In this document: one piece after another, positions 1 through 8,170 of the stretch | Layout of the letters: every line of letters begins with the position of its first letter | Position numbering within the stretch: position 1 is the stretch's first letter | Assembly: GCA_903904635.1 (NCBI GenBank) | Contig: CAIVDH010000344.1 | Coordinates: forward strand, 1-12,903 | Reading direction: 5' to 3' | Length of the DNA: 12,903 nucleotides | DNA from: an uncultured Burkholderiales bacterium | GTDB taxonomy: Bacteria > Pseudomonadota > Gammaproteobacteria > Burkholderiales > Burkholderiaceae_D | Translations under genes and position numbers: made by a program | Notes under the pieces: generated by a model | What the model was told of the DNA's origin: nothing | The model's input: the letters and a program-made list of their open reading frames with translations, nothing else | Database searches by the model: none

Positions 1-125
1 AATGTCGCGAGAAACTTAAACCACGGACTGTATGCAGGCCCGGTAACGGTTAGCTGAGGTTGGTAGAAAGATAATGGCATGAACGAGATAATGCATCAAA
101 AATCAGCCCGTTACAAAAAATTTAT

Positions 126-329
126 TTATGCTGAAGCCATTCGATTACTGATCGCTGTCCATATCTGTAATTTTTGCGCTTCAGATGCAACGCTCCACGC
201 AGAAATTTCATTGAGATTGCGAAAACAACCTATGCATAACCCGGTGCGATGATGCATTTGGCAAATACTAATGCAAGGTGATGGCAAGGGACCATCATGC
301 TTGGTCGGATCAAATTTTTTTAAATCCAT
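126..329 (-). CDS. DUF1289 family small cysteine-rich protein
   Basis: This short protein (67 residues from the ATG) belongs to the DUF1289 family of unknown function. The diagnostic segment is PSPCISICQMHHRTGLCIGC, with four cysteines spaced C-x3-C-x8-C-x2-C, followed by FRNLNEISAW, the usual hydrophobic/Trp ending of this domain. The cysteines suggest a bound metal or iron-sulfur centre, but this is not proven for the family. I prefer the ATG at 329, 11 nt after the thioesterase stop. An in-frame TTG at 344, overlapping that stop by 4 nt, would add five residues (MRKFE); neither start has a perfect ribosome-binding site. It is the last gene of the minus-strand run. Confidence 0.82.
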   Translation of the reverse strand: MDLKKFDPTKHDGPLPSPCISICQMHHRTGLCIGCFRNLNEISAWSVASEAQKLQIWTAISNRMASA

Positions 330-340
330 TTCAAATTTTC

Positions 341-769
341 TCAAAGACCTGCGCGGGCAATTTTATCTGCCAGTTTGATATGAAATTTGTCAGGCGTAAT
401 GATGCAACGCTCATGTTCACCTTCACTGATTTTATCTAGCCCATCCCAGGCCTCTACCTTAAAACGAATTCTGCGTCCTTCTACTGCGGTGACCACACCT
501 TTAATCGTCAATGTCATACCGGGTGGCGTAGCAGCAAGATGAGAAAAACTCACATGTGTGCCCAGACTTTGTTCATTCGGCCAATCTACATAAGGCATGA
601 TGCCTTGCGTACAAGCCAACTCCATCAACCCCACCATATAGCCCGTAGCCAGCACGGCTGGCATGTCGCAAGCCAAGGGTACGTCTTGAAATAATTCAGG
701 CACAGTTGCACGCTGCGGCACCTGATATTGCCATTCGAAAGTTATGCCGGGTTGCAATTGCGGACTCAT
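341..769 (-). CDS. FlK-like hotdog-fold acyl-CoA thioesterase
   Basis: This 142-residue protein resembles the fluoroacetyl-CoA thioesterase FlK group of the hotdog superfamily, whose members hydrolyse short acyl-CoA thioesters. The segment ATGYMVGLMELAC (41-53) holds Thr42 and Glu50, and SLGTHVSFSHLAATPPG (68-84) holds Gly70 and His77. These fit the FlK catalytic triad I recall (Thr42, Glu50, His76) with one inserted residue; HERC then places Arg121 where FlK has Arg120. Typical hotdog strands follow (TLTIKGVVTAVEGRRIRFKVEAWDG). There is no signal peptide, so it is cytosolic. It starts 16 nt after liuE with an AGAAAG site upstream. The substrate is unknown; hydrolysing trapped short branched acyl-CoA esters made by the operon is an inference. 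Fluoroacetate resistance is not implied, because FlK-like proteins are found in many bacteria with no link to fluoroacetate. Confidence 0.8.
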   Translation of the reverse strand: MSPQLQPGITFEWQYQVPQRATVPELFQDVPLACDMPAVLATGYMVGLMELACTQGIMPYVDWPNEQSLGTHVSFSHLAATPPGMTLTIKGVVTAVEGRRIRFKVEAWDGLDKISEGEHERCIITPDKFHIKLADKIARAGL

Positions 770-785
770 GATTAACTTTCTAAAA

Positions 786-1736
786 TTAATTTTTTATTGA
801 TTCTGCATTGCTTGATGCTGCATTACGTGCAGCAATCGCATTACCCGCACGACTCACTGCTTTGCGACCTAAGTGATCCGATATGAACTGCCCCGCATCC
901 ACAACCGTCTGCAGATCAATGCCGGTTGCAATACCCAAACCCTGCATCAGATACAGCACATCTTCTGTAGCCACATTACCCGTCGCGCCTTTTGCATATG
1001 GACAGCCGCCCAAGCCAGCTACGGATGAATGATAAATAGTCACACCCACTTCCAGCGCTGCATAAATATTGGCCAGTGCCTGACCATAAGTGTCATGAAA
1101 ATGTCCGGCCAAACGCTCTAACGGAAAATCACGCAATACACGTTCAAATACTTGCTGTACCTGACGAGCCGTACCCACACCAATAGTGTCGGCAATATCA
1201 ATCTCATCGCAACCCAGTGATTGCAAGCGCGCCACCACATCCGCCACGGCTTCAGGCGACACCGTTCCCTGATAAGGGCAACCGAATGCGCAACTCAGAC
1301 TACCGCGCAACCGTAAGCCATGCTGCTTGACAGCGGTTGCGACTTCACGAAAGCGCTCGATAGATTCAGCGATCGAGCAATTAATATTTTTCTGCGAAAA
1401 CGCTTCAGAGGCCGCACCAAAAATCACCACTTCATCGGCATGCGCAGCCAAGGCGGCTTCCAGGCCTTTCATGTTGGGAACCAGCGCAGAATAAATCACG
1501 CCCTGCTTGCGCGTGATTTTTTCCATCACTTCCATAGAGGTGGCCATTTGCGGCACCCATTTCGGCGACACAAATGATGCGGCTTCTATATTTTGAAATC
1601 CTGCTGCGGTGAGGCGATTAATCAGCTCAACTTTAATCTCAACAGGTATAGTTGCTTTTTCATTTTGCAAACCATCGCGCGGGCCCACTTCAACGATTTT
1701 TACCGCAGAGGGCAAACTACCAACCAGCGATTTCAT
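786..1736 (-). CDS. liuE: Hydroxymethylglutaryl-CoA lyase
   Basis: This enzyme (also called MvaB) cleaves HMG-CoA to acetyl-CoA and acetoacetate, the last step of the leucine pathway. It is a TIM-barrel metal-dependent enzyme of the DRE-TIM family, and its 316 residues are of normal bacterial length. Visible are VEVGPRDGLQNE with Arg20 and Asp21, EAASFVSPKWVPQM (51-64), GHFHDTYGQALAN with metal ligands His212 and His214, and the signature GLGGCPYAKGATGN with the catalytic loop Cys245 and metal-contact Asn254. These are offset by a constant 21 from the human enzyme residues I recall (R41, D42, H233, H235, C266, N275). It therefore looks fully functional. The ATG overlaps the liuD stop by 4 nt, which suggests translational coupling. 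The thioesterase gene follows 16 nt after its TAA. Confidence 0.96.
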   Translation of the reverse strand: MKSLVGSLPSAVKIVEVGPRDGLQNEKATIPVEIKVELINRLTAAGFQNIEAASFVSPKWVPQMATSMEVMEKITRKQGVIYSALVPNMKGLEAALAAHADEVVIFGAASEAFSQKNINCSIAESIERFREVATAVKQHGLRLRGSLSCAFGCPYQGTVSPEAVADVVARLQSLGCDEIDIADTIGVGTARQVQQVFERVLRDFPLERLAGHFHDTYGQALANIYAALEVGVTIYHSSVAGLGGCPYAKGATGNVATEDVLYLMQGLGIATGIDLQTVVDAGQFISDHLGRKAVSRAGNAIAARNAASSNAESIKN

Positions 1737-3775
1737 TTGCTGTCCTCTGCACCACCAAATGCCAGCAGCTGCACACCTTCAATCACCTGATCGCCTACGG
1801 CATAAAGTAATTCTTCCACTATGCCGGCATGCGGTGCATGTATCGTATGCTCCATTTTCATCGCTTCCATAATCAAAAGAGGCGCACCCTTCTCCACTAC
1901 CGCACCCTGCACCACCAACAGCGCAATAATCTTGCCCGGCATCGGTGCAGTCAGTCGTCCGCCTTCTTCTTCGGCTTCACCTGCATGCGCAATCGGATCG
2001 CGCCAGAGTAACTGCCAATGATGACCCGCATGAAAAACATGAAACATCGCTTGTGTACGCACTACCGTGCCCAGTACAACTTTGCCATCCAATCGCAATG
2101 CCACTTTGGCCGCATCAAAATTTTTCTGTGAAGGGTTAGGCAGCATTTCTTTAACCAGACGCAGATCCGTCAGCGTCCGATGTTCATCGCCATGCTGCAG
2201 CAACCACTGTTGCGGTTGATACGTTAGGTTTAACGCTGTACTACCCGCATCATCACTAAATTCCATCACACGCTTGCATAATCCATTCATGCGCCAGCCG
2301 GAATTTATTGTCCAAGGATCGCCTGCAACCTCACCTTTTTCCGCATCCAGCAAAACCGCCGTTGCCAACGCCAGCACAGCCAGCGGCACGGCCTGCGGCG
2401 CAGGGAACAACACATCATGATTGCGCTCAATCAGACCCGTATCCAGATCTGCGCTGGCAAACGGCGCGCTCTTAATCAGCCGCGCAAGAAACGCAACATT
2501 CGTCGCCAATCCCGCAATCTGATATTCAGCCAATGCCTGCCCCATGCGCAGCAAGGCCTGCTCGCGGTCTTCGCCCCAAACGATGAGCTTGGCAATCATG
2601 GGATCATAGAAAGGCGAAATCGCATCACCCGCACGCACACCGGAATCGATGCGGTTGGATTTCGCACCGACTGTTTCAAAATTTACAGCAGCCGGCGTAT
2701 GCAAATAATGCAGGCGACCCGTCGATGGCAGAAAACCTTTGTCCGGATTTTCTGCATAAATACGCGCTTCAATTGCATGGCCATGTATCACCAGCTCATG
2801 CTGCTTTTTCGGCAGCGGCAAACCATACGCCACCTTCAACTGCCATTCCACCAGATCGGTGTCGGTAATCATTTCCGTCACCGGATGCTCAACCTGCAAC
2901 CGCGTATTCATTTCCATGAAATAAAAACTGCCATCCTGATTGGCAATAAATTCCACCGTACCAGCGCCGACATAACCAACCGCCTTGGCCGCCGCCACCG
3001 CCGCCTCGCCCATCGCGGCTCTGCGTGCAGCCGTCATGCCTGGTGCAGGTGCTTCCTCCAACACTTTTTGATGTCGGCGCTGCACGGAACAATCACGCTC
3101 AAACAAATACACGCACTCGCCCTTGGTATCGGCAAACACTTGTATCTCGATATGGCGCGGACGCACCAGATATTTTTCAACCAATACCTTGTCGTCACCA
3201 AAACTATTAATCGCTTCACGTTTGCATGAAGCCAGCGCCGCTTTGAAATCTGCACTCGCCTCAACAATGCGCATGCCTTTGCCACCACCACCGGCACTGG
3301 CTTTCAATAAAACCGGATACCCAATTTTGTCAGCTTGCTGCTGTAAAAAATCTGCTTCCTGATTTTCACCGTGATAGCCCGGCACCAGCGGCACATCGGC
3401 TTTTTCCATTAAGGTTTTTGCCGCCGACTTCGAACCCATTGCGCGTATGGCCGCAGCTGGTGGTCCGATAAACACCAAACCGGCTTGCTCGCATGCCGCA
3501 GCGAACGCTTCATTTTCAGATAAAAAACCATAGCCCGGATGCACCGCCTCTGCACCCGTAGCCAATGCCGCAGCGATGATGCGATCGATTTTTAGATAAC
3601 TTTCCTGGGCCGCGGCAGGGCCTATAGCAATGGCCTCATCGCACATTTCAACATGCAGCGCTGTTGCATCTGCCTCAGAATAAACAGCGACAGTCTGTAT
3701 GCCCAGACGACGTGCAGTCGCTGCAACCCGGCAGGCGATTTCACCACGATTGGCGATGAGGATTTTTTTGAACAT
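1733..3775 (-). CDS. liuD: Methylcrotonyl-CoA carboxylase, biotin carboxylase/biotin carrier (alpha) subunit
   Basis: This subunit carboxylates its own biotin using ATP and bicarbonate, then presents carboxybiotin to LiuB. The 680 residues fall into three parts. The biotin carboxylase domain (about 1-450) shows FKKILIANRGEIACRV, the glycine-rich loop AGGGGKGMR (161-169), CSVQRRHQKVLEEAPAPG and MEMNTRLQVEHPVTE, with Glu288, Asn290 and Arg292. A middle linker region (about 460-600) is where MCC subunits carry the BT domain. The C-terminal biotinyl domain has EAMKMEH with the biotin-acceptor Lys640. Acetyl-, propionyl- and geranyl-CoA carboxylase alpha subunits share the first and last domains; the MCC assignment rests on liuB and HMG-CoA lyase in the same operon. 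It starts 18 nt after bioB with only a weak ribosome-binding site, and its TGA overlaps the liuE ATG in an ATGA junction. Confidence 0.94.
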   Translation of the reverse strand: MFKKILIANRGEIACRVAATARRLGIQTVAVYSEADATALHVEMCDEAIAIGPAAAQESYLKIDRIIAAALATGAEAVHPGYGFLSENEAFAAACEQAGLVFIGPPAAAIRAMGSKSAAKTLMEKADVPLVPGYHGENQEADFLQQQADKIGYPVLLKASAGGGGKGMRIVEASADFKAALASCKREAINSFGDDKVLVEKYLVRPRHIEIQVFADTKGECVYLFERDCSVQRRHQKVLEEAPAPGMTAARRAAMGEAAVAAAKAVGYVGAGTVEFIANQDGSFYFMEMNTRLQVEHPVTEMITDTDLVEWQLKVAYGLPLPKKQHELVIHGHAIEARIYAENPDKGFLPSTGRLHYLHTPAAVNFETVGAKSNRIDSGVRAGDAISPFYDPMIAKLIVWGEDREQALLRMGQALAEYQIAGLATNVAFLARLIKSAPFASADLDTGLIERNHDVLFPAPQAVPLAVLALATAVLLDAEKGEVAGDPWTINSGWRMNGLCKRVMEFSDDAGSTALNLTYQPQQWLLQHGDEHRTLTDLRLVKEMLPNPSQKNFDAAKVALRLDGKVVLGTVVRTQAMFHVFHAGHHWQLLWRDPIAHAGEAEEEGGRLTAPMPGKIIALLVVQGAVVEKGAPLLIMEAMKMEHTIHAPHAGIVEELLYAVGDQVIEGVQLLAFGGAEDSK

Positions 3776-3793
3776 CGATATGAATCCGTTTTA

Positions 3794-4804
3794 TTAAGCC
3801 GATTGATTAGTCTTGCTGCGTATACCCAAACGACCCAGCAAGGCTTTGTCATCTTCGACTTCCGGATTACCGGTGATGAGTAATTTATCGCCATAAAAAA
3901 TCGAATTCGCGCCAGCCAGATAGCACAGGGTTTGTATGCCTTCACCTAATTCGCGTCGACCGGCTGACAGCCTCACCCGCGCCTTGGGCATGGTGATGCG
4001 CGCAACCGCAATCGTGCGCACAAACTCCAGCGGATCAAGCACATCCTGACCATACATGGGCGTGCCTTCTACTTGCACCAGATGATTGATAGGAACTGAT
4101 TCCGGATATGGGTTGAGATTAGCCAGCTGCGCAATCAAGCCTGCGCGCGACAGGCGCGATTCGCCCATGCCGACTATGCCGCCACAACATACTTTCAATC
4201 CGGCCTGACGTACGGCACCCAGGGTATCGAGTCTGTCCTGATAATCACGCGTCGTAATCACATCACCATAAAACTCCGGTGAGGTATCCAGATTGTGATT
4301 ATAAAAATCCAGTCCGGCATCTTTCAGGCGTGCAGCCTGCTGCTCTTGCAACATACCCAGCGTGGCGCATGTCTCCAGTCCCAGACCTTTAACGGCCTTG
4401 ACCATTTCTTCCACCGCATCCAGATCACGATCTTTCGGCGCACGCCATGCCGCACCCATACAAAAGCGCGTTGCGCCCTGATCTTTGGCTGCCTGCGCAG
4501 CTGCGATCACTTCAGCAACCGGCAGCATTTTTTGTGCCGTCACACCGGTGTCATAGCGCGCAGCCTGCGGACAGTAGCCGCAATCCTCCGGACAGCCACC
4601 CGTCTTGATAGACAACAGCGTGGCCAGCTCGATTTCATTTGCATCAAAATTTGCACGATGCACCTGCTGCGCGCGATACATCAAATCATTAAAAGGCAAA
4701 GCAAATAATGCGGCCACTTCTGCAACAGGCCAGATTTCATTTGCAGCGGCAACAGCGGCCACTTTTTTTGTGGCTGCGTGTAAGGTAACGGTTGAAATAG
4801 ACAT
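3794..4804 (-). CDS. bioB: Biotin synthase BioB
   Basis: BioB is a radical SAM enzyme that inserts sulfur into dethiobiotin in the last step of biotin synthesis. In the 336 residues the radical-SAM cluster motif CPEDCGYC gives Cys71, Cys75 and Cys78. The second, [2Fe-2S] cluster ligands are Cys115, Cys146, Cys206 and Arg278. All seven lie exactly 18 residues after the positions I recall for E. coli BioB (53/57/60, 97/128/188, R260), so both clusters should form. The 18-residue N-terminal extension is rich in Ala and Val and probably has no separate role. [26 protein letters not shown] and VPINHL are typical. A clear AAGGAAG site precedes the ATG. It lies 22 nt after bioA and 18 nt before liuD, so the enzyme making biotin is encoded directly upstream of the protein that carries it. 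Confidence 0.97.
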   Translation of the reverse strand: MSISTVTLHAATKKVAAVAAANEIWPVAEVAALFALPFNDLMYRAQQVHRANFDANEIELATLLSIKTGGCPEDCGYCPQAARYDTGVTAQKMLPVAEVIAAAQAAKDQGATRFCMGAAWRAPKDRDLDAVEEMVKAVKGLGLETCATLGMLQEQQAARLKDAGLDFYNHNLDTSPEFYGDVITTRDYQDRLDTLGAVRQAGLKVCCGGIVGMGESRLSRAGLIAQLANLNPYPESVPINHLVQVEGTPMYGQDVLDPLEFVRTIAVARITMPKARVRLSAGRRELGEGIQTLCYLAGANSIFYGDKLLITGNPEVEDDKALLGRLGIRSKTNQSA

Positions 4805-4808
4805 CAGA

Positions 4809-4815
4809 CTTCCTT
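4809..4815 (-). promoter_or_regulatory. Strong Shine-Dalgarno site for bioB
   Basis: The minus strand reads AAGGAAG followed by TCTG and the ATG at 4804. It is one of the clearest ribosome-binding sites in the window and lies inside the 22-nt bioA-bioB gap, which suggests that bioB is translated independently and does not rely on coupling to bioA. Confidence 0.65.
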
Positions 4816-4826
4816 AAAAAATAAAT

Positions 4827-6152
4827 TCAGCAACTTTGTTCCAGCGCCGCCAGCGTTCCACTGGCTAGTAGCGCGACTTCATCATTTTTCAAAATATAGG
4901 GCGGCATCAAATACACGGTATTACCTATAGGCCGTAGTAATAATTTTTGCGCCAATGCCTCAGTAAAAAATCGTCGCGCAAAACCTTCCTTAATTTTCGG
5001 CTCCACATCAAAGGCGAAGATCATGCCGCGCCGACGAAAATTTTTAACTTGCGCATGTTCGGCTACAGGCTTCAATAGCGCTTCGAGTTTGTCGCCCAAC
5101 ACACGATTTTTTGCCAGCACATCATCTTCTTCAAAAATCGCCAGCGTTGCTAATGCAGCCCGGCACGCCAGTGGATTACCGGTGTAAGAATGCGAATGCA
5201 AAAATGCGCGCGCAAGATCATCATGATAAAACGCCTGGTAAATTTTCTCGCGCGTCATCACCAGCGAGAGCGGCAAATAGCCACCACTGATGCCTTTAGA
5301 CAGACATAAAAAATCTGGCCATATGCCTGACTGTTCACACGCAAAAAAAGTACCGGTGCGACCACAACCAACGGCGATTTCATCTGCAATCAGATGTACA
5401 TTAAATTCATCACACAATTGCCGCAGCAATTGCAAATAAACTGGATCATGCATCACCATGCCTGCTGCACACTGCACCAGCGGCTCAACGATGATGGCTG
5501 CAATATGTCCTGAACGGCGCTGCAGTACTCGCCGCACATCTGCAGCAGCACGCCGCGCCACATCGCTGGCACTTTCATCTTTCAGCGCCATGCGCGCATC
5601 AGGCGTAGCCACCAAATGTGCATGCTGCAACATGGAACCATAAGCCTGCCGGAACAAAGGCACATCCGTCACAGCCAATGCGCCTATGGTTTCGCCGTGA
5701 TAGCTGCCATGCAGATAAATAAATTCCTGCTTCTCAGGCTGATCATGATTGCGCCATGCATGAAAACTCATCTTCAACGCAATCTCGACTGCCGAGGCAC
5801 CATCTGACGCATAAAAACAATGACCCAGCTCGCCACCGGTTAGTGCAGAGAGTTTTTCTGAAAGCGACACCACAGGCTCATGCGTAAAACCGGCCAGCAT
5901 TGCATGCGGTAATTGATCAAGCTGCGCTTTCAATGCGGCGTTAATGCGCGGATTAGCGTGGCCAAATAAATTCACCCACCAGGAACTGATCGCATCGATA
6001 TACCGATTGCCATCGTAATCCATCAGCCAGGCACCATGGCCGTGACTGAGCGCGACCATGGGCAAATTTTCATGGTGCTGCATTTGCGTACAAGGATGCC
6101 AGACACTGGCAAGGCTGCGCGCAACCCAATCGGTTTTTACTAAAGCTTCCAT
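4827..6152 (-). CDS. bioA: Adenosylmethionine-8-amino-7-oxononanoate aminotransferase BioA
   Basis: BioA is a PLP enzyme of biotin synthesis that uses S-adenosylmethionine as amino donor to turn 8-amino-7-oxononanoate (KAPA) into 7,8-diaminononanoate (DAPA). Its 441 residues are close to the usual 420-450. Visible are the BioA N-terminal signature SVWHPCTQM (16-24), YIDAISSWWVNLFGH (51-65) with paired tryptophans in the substrate pocket, FYASDGASAVEIALK for PLP phosphate binding, Tyr151 in SYHGET, Asp257 in LIADEIAVGCGRTG, the Schiff-base Lys286 in LCLSKGISGGYLPLS, and HSYTGNPLAC (321-330). These separate it from GABA or ornithine aminotransferases. The ATG overlaps the liuB stop by one base. 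bioB follows after 22 nt. bioF, bioD and bioC are not in the window. All key residues are intact, so an active enzyme is expected. Confidence 0.96.
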   Translation of the reverse strand: MEALVKTDWVARSLASVWHPCTQMQHHENLPMVALSHGHGAWLMDYDGNRYIDAISSWWVNLFGHANPRINAALKAQLDQLPHAMLAGFTHEPVVSLSEKLSALTGGELGHCFYASDGASAVEIALKMSFHAWRNHDQPEKQEFIYLHGSYHGETIGALAVTDVPLFRQAYGSMLQHAHLVATPDARMALKDESASDVARRAAADVRRVLQRRSGHIAAIIVEPLVQCAAGMVMHDPVYLQLLRQLCDEFNVHLIADEIAVGCGRTGTFFACEQSGIWPDFLCLSKGISGGYLPLSLVMTREKIYQAFYHDDLARAFLHSHSYTGNPLACRAALATLAIFEEDDVLAKNRVLGDKLEALLKPVAEHAQVKNFRRRGMIFAFDVEPKIKEGFARRFFTEALAQKLLLRPIGNTVYLMPPYILKNDEVALLASGTLAALEQSC

Positions 6153-7759
6153 TACATCCTGAATATGCCGAATTTCGTTTCAGGGATAGGCGCATTGAGC
6201 GACGCACTCAACCCCAGCCCCAGCACCATGCGGGTATCCGCCGGATCAATCACACCATCGTCCCATAAACGGGCGCTGGCGAAATACGGATGACCCTGCA
6301 CTTCATACTGGTCCAGTATAGGCTGCTTGAAAGCCTGCTCTTCTTCTTTGCTCCATTGCCCGCCTTTGGCTTCTATACCATCGCGCTTCACCGTAGCCAA
6401 CACACTGGCTGCCTGCTCACCACCCATCACCGAGATGCGCGCATTAGGCCACATCCACAACATACGCGGTGAATAAGCGCGACCGCACATACCGTAATTA
6501 CCAGCGCCAAAACTGCCGCCTATGATGACGGTGAATTTTGGTACCGCGGCCGTGGCCACAGCGGTGACCATTTTTGCGCCATTGCGGGCTATGCCTTCAT
6601 TTTCATATTTGCGGCCCACCATAAAGCCGGTAATGTTTTGCAAAAATATCAGCGGTATCTTGCGCTGGCAGCACAGCTCAATAAAGTGCGTGCCCTTCAG
6701 TGCCGACTCTGAAAACAAAACGCCGTTGTTGGCAATAATCCCAACCGGCATACCGAACAGATGTGCAAAGCCGCACACCAGTGTGGTGCCATAGCGCGCC
6801 TTGAATTCATCAAACTCGCTGCCATCCACCACGCGCGCAATCACTTCGCGCACATCATAGGGCTTGCGTGCATCAGTCGGAATGACGCCATAAATATCTT
6901 GCGTTGGATACAGCGGCTCTACGGTTTCACGCATCACCATTTGCTGCGGCTTTTTGCGATTGAGGTTACCGATGATGGTGCGCGCCAGTGACAATGCATG
7001 CATATCATCCTGCGCCAAATGATCCACCACACCAGATAAGCGCGTATGCACATCGCCGCCGCCCAGATCTTCCGCGCTGACTATTTCGCCTATGGCTGCT
7101 TTGACCAACGGTGGGCCAGCAAGAAAAATCGTACCCTGATTTTTTACGATGATGGATTCATCACTCATCGATGGCACATAAGCGCCACCCGCCGTACAAG
7201 AGCCCATCACCACAGCGATTTGCGGTATACCTTGCGCCGACATATTGGCCTGATTAAAAAATATGCGGCCGAAATGCTCACGGTCGGCAAACACATCATC
7301 TTGATTCGGCAGATTAGCGCCGCCAGAATCAACCAGATAAACACAAGGCAGATTATTTTGTGCCGCGATTTCTTGTGCGCGCAAATGCTTCTTCACCGTC
7401 ATCGGAAAATACGTACCGCCCTTGACTGTGGCGTCATTACACAAGATCACGCACTCATGACCTTTGATGCGACCTATGCCGGTAATGATGCTGGCAGCGG
7501 GCGCGGCATTGTCATACATATTGAGCGCCGCAAGCTGCGAGAATTCCAAAAACGATGTGCCCGGATCGAGCAGCATATTGACGCGCTCGCGTGGTAGCAG
7601 TTTGCCGCGGGCAGTATGCTTGTTGCGTGCATCTTCACCGCCGCCTAAAGCGATTTTTTCGCAATGCGCACGCAAATCATCCACCAAAGCCTGCATGGCT
7701 TTTGCATTGTCCGTAAATTCAGCGGAGCGGGAATTTAATTTTGTCTCAAGAATAGCCAT
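6152..7759 (-). CDS. liuB: Methylcrotonyl-CoA carboxylase, carboxyltransferase (beta) subunit
   Basis: This subunit moves the carboxyl group from carboxybiotin onto 3-methylcrotonyl-CoA to give 3-methylglutaconyl-CoA, the carboxylation step of leucine degradation, in a complex with the biotin-carrying LiuD subunit. Its 535 residues are the usual MCC-beta length. The N-terminal half of the crotonase-like carboxyltransferase fold shows [36 protein letters not shown] (141-157) and [16 protein letters not shown]. The C-terminal half shows [20 protein letters not shown] (344-363), [19 protein letters not shown] (414-432) and [16 protein letters not shown] (500-515). These fit MCC better than propionyl-CoA carboxylase. 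Geranyl-CoA carboxylase is the main alternative, made less likely by the HMG-CoA lyase in the same cluster. Its TAA shares its last base with the bioA ATG (TAATG), so translation of bioA is probably coupled to it. Confidence 0.94.
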   Translation of the reverse strand: MAILETKLNSRSAEFTDNAKAMQALVDDLRAHCEKIALGGGEDARNKHTARGKLLPRERVNMLLDPGTSFLEFSQLAALNMYDNAAPAASIITGIGRIKGHECVILCNDATVKGGTYFPMTVKKHLRAQEIAAQNNLPCVYLVDSGGANLPNQDDVFADREHFGRIFFNQANMSAQGIPQIAVVMGSCTAGGAYVPSMSDESIIVKNQGTIFLAGPPLVKAAIGEIVSAEDLGGGDVHTRLSGVVDHLAQDDMHALSLARTIIGNLNRKKPQQMVMRETVEPLYPTQDIYGVIPTDARKPYDVREVIARVVDGSEFDEFKARYGTTLVCGFAHLFGMPVGIIANNGVLFSESALKGTHFIELCCQRKIPLIFLQNITGFMVGRKYENEGIARNGAKMVTAVATAAVPKFTVIIGGSFGAGNYGMCGRAYSPRMLWMWPNARISVMGGEQAASVLATVKRDGIEAKGGQWSKEEEQAFKQPILDQYEVQGHPYFASARLWDDGVIDPADTRMVLGLGLSASLNAPIPETKFGIFRM

Positions 7760-7765
7760 CGTCTT

Positions 7766-8161
7766 TTATTTTTCCTGAATGCTGCCATCAACATAAAACC
7801 AGCGACCATCTTCACGCACAAACCGGCTCACTTCATGCAAGCGCTGGCCACGTCCATCAACCCGACAGCGCGCAACAAATTCTACTGTTGCCTTGTCGCC
7901 ATTCTGCTCTGTAGCGCGTACTTCCAGCCCTAGCCACTTCAAGGCCGCATCTGTTACCACTTCCTTAGGGCGTGAATCTGCATGCCAGCTTGCCTGCAAA
8001 TACGCTTCATTACCCAGCACATAAGCGCTGTAACGCGAGCGCATTAACTGCTCGGCTGTTTGCGCAATGGCTGAGCCATCATGAAACCGCCCGCAACAAT
8101 CTGCCAGTGATTCACCACCACATGGGCAGGGTGTTACTAGCGTACGCGCAATCTTTGCCAT
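7766..8161 (-). CDS. ychJ: YchJ-family protein with an N-terminal SEC-C metal-binding motif
   Basis: This small protein of 131 residues belongs to the YchJ/UPF0225 family, whose biochemical role is unknown. An SEC-C motif, normally a zinc site, lies near the N-terminus: CPCGGESLADCC with Cys12, Cys14, Cys22 and Cys23. An NTF2-like domain follows, recognised by AEQLMRSRYSAYVLGNEAYL, the Trp-His pair in ASWHADSRP, and the C-terminal HEVSRFVREDGRWFYVDG. It ends soon after, without the second C-terminal SEC-C motif that longer YchJ proteins such as that of E. coli carry. It lies 9 nt after the acyl-CoA dehydrogenase stop and 6 nt before liuB, so it must be on the same transcript. Whether it serves the pathway is unknown. 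Family membership is firm; function is not. Confidence 0.88.
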   Translation of the reverse strand: MAKIARTLVTPCPCGGESLADCCGRFHDGSAIAQTAEQLMRSRYSAYVLGNEAYLQASWHADSRPKEVVTDAALKWLGLEVRATEQNGDKATVEFVARCRVDGRGQRLHEVSRFVREDGRWFYVDGSIQEK

Positions 8162-8170
8162 TTAAATTAT

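Noticed and set aside
341..769. Fluoroacetate resistance function for the FlK-like protein
   Set aside because: Family resemblance and active-site residues support a thioesterase, but nothing nearby concerns organofluorine metabolism, and FlK-like proteins are widespread.
2417..3229. Plus-strand open frame of 270 codons opposite liuD
   Set aside because: It lies wholly antisense to the conserved biotin carboxylase domain, its translation is rich in His, Arg and Gln with no recognisable motif, and no ribosome-binding site was noted. It is a shadow of codon bias.
7046..7597. Plus-strand open frame of 183 codons opposite liuB
   Set aside because: It is antisense to conserved carboxyltransferase motifs and has no recognisable domain.
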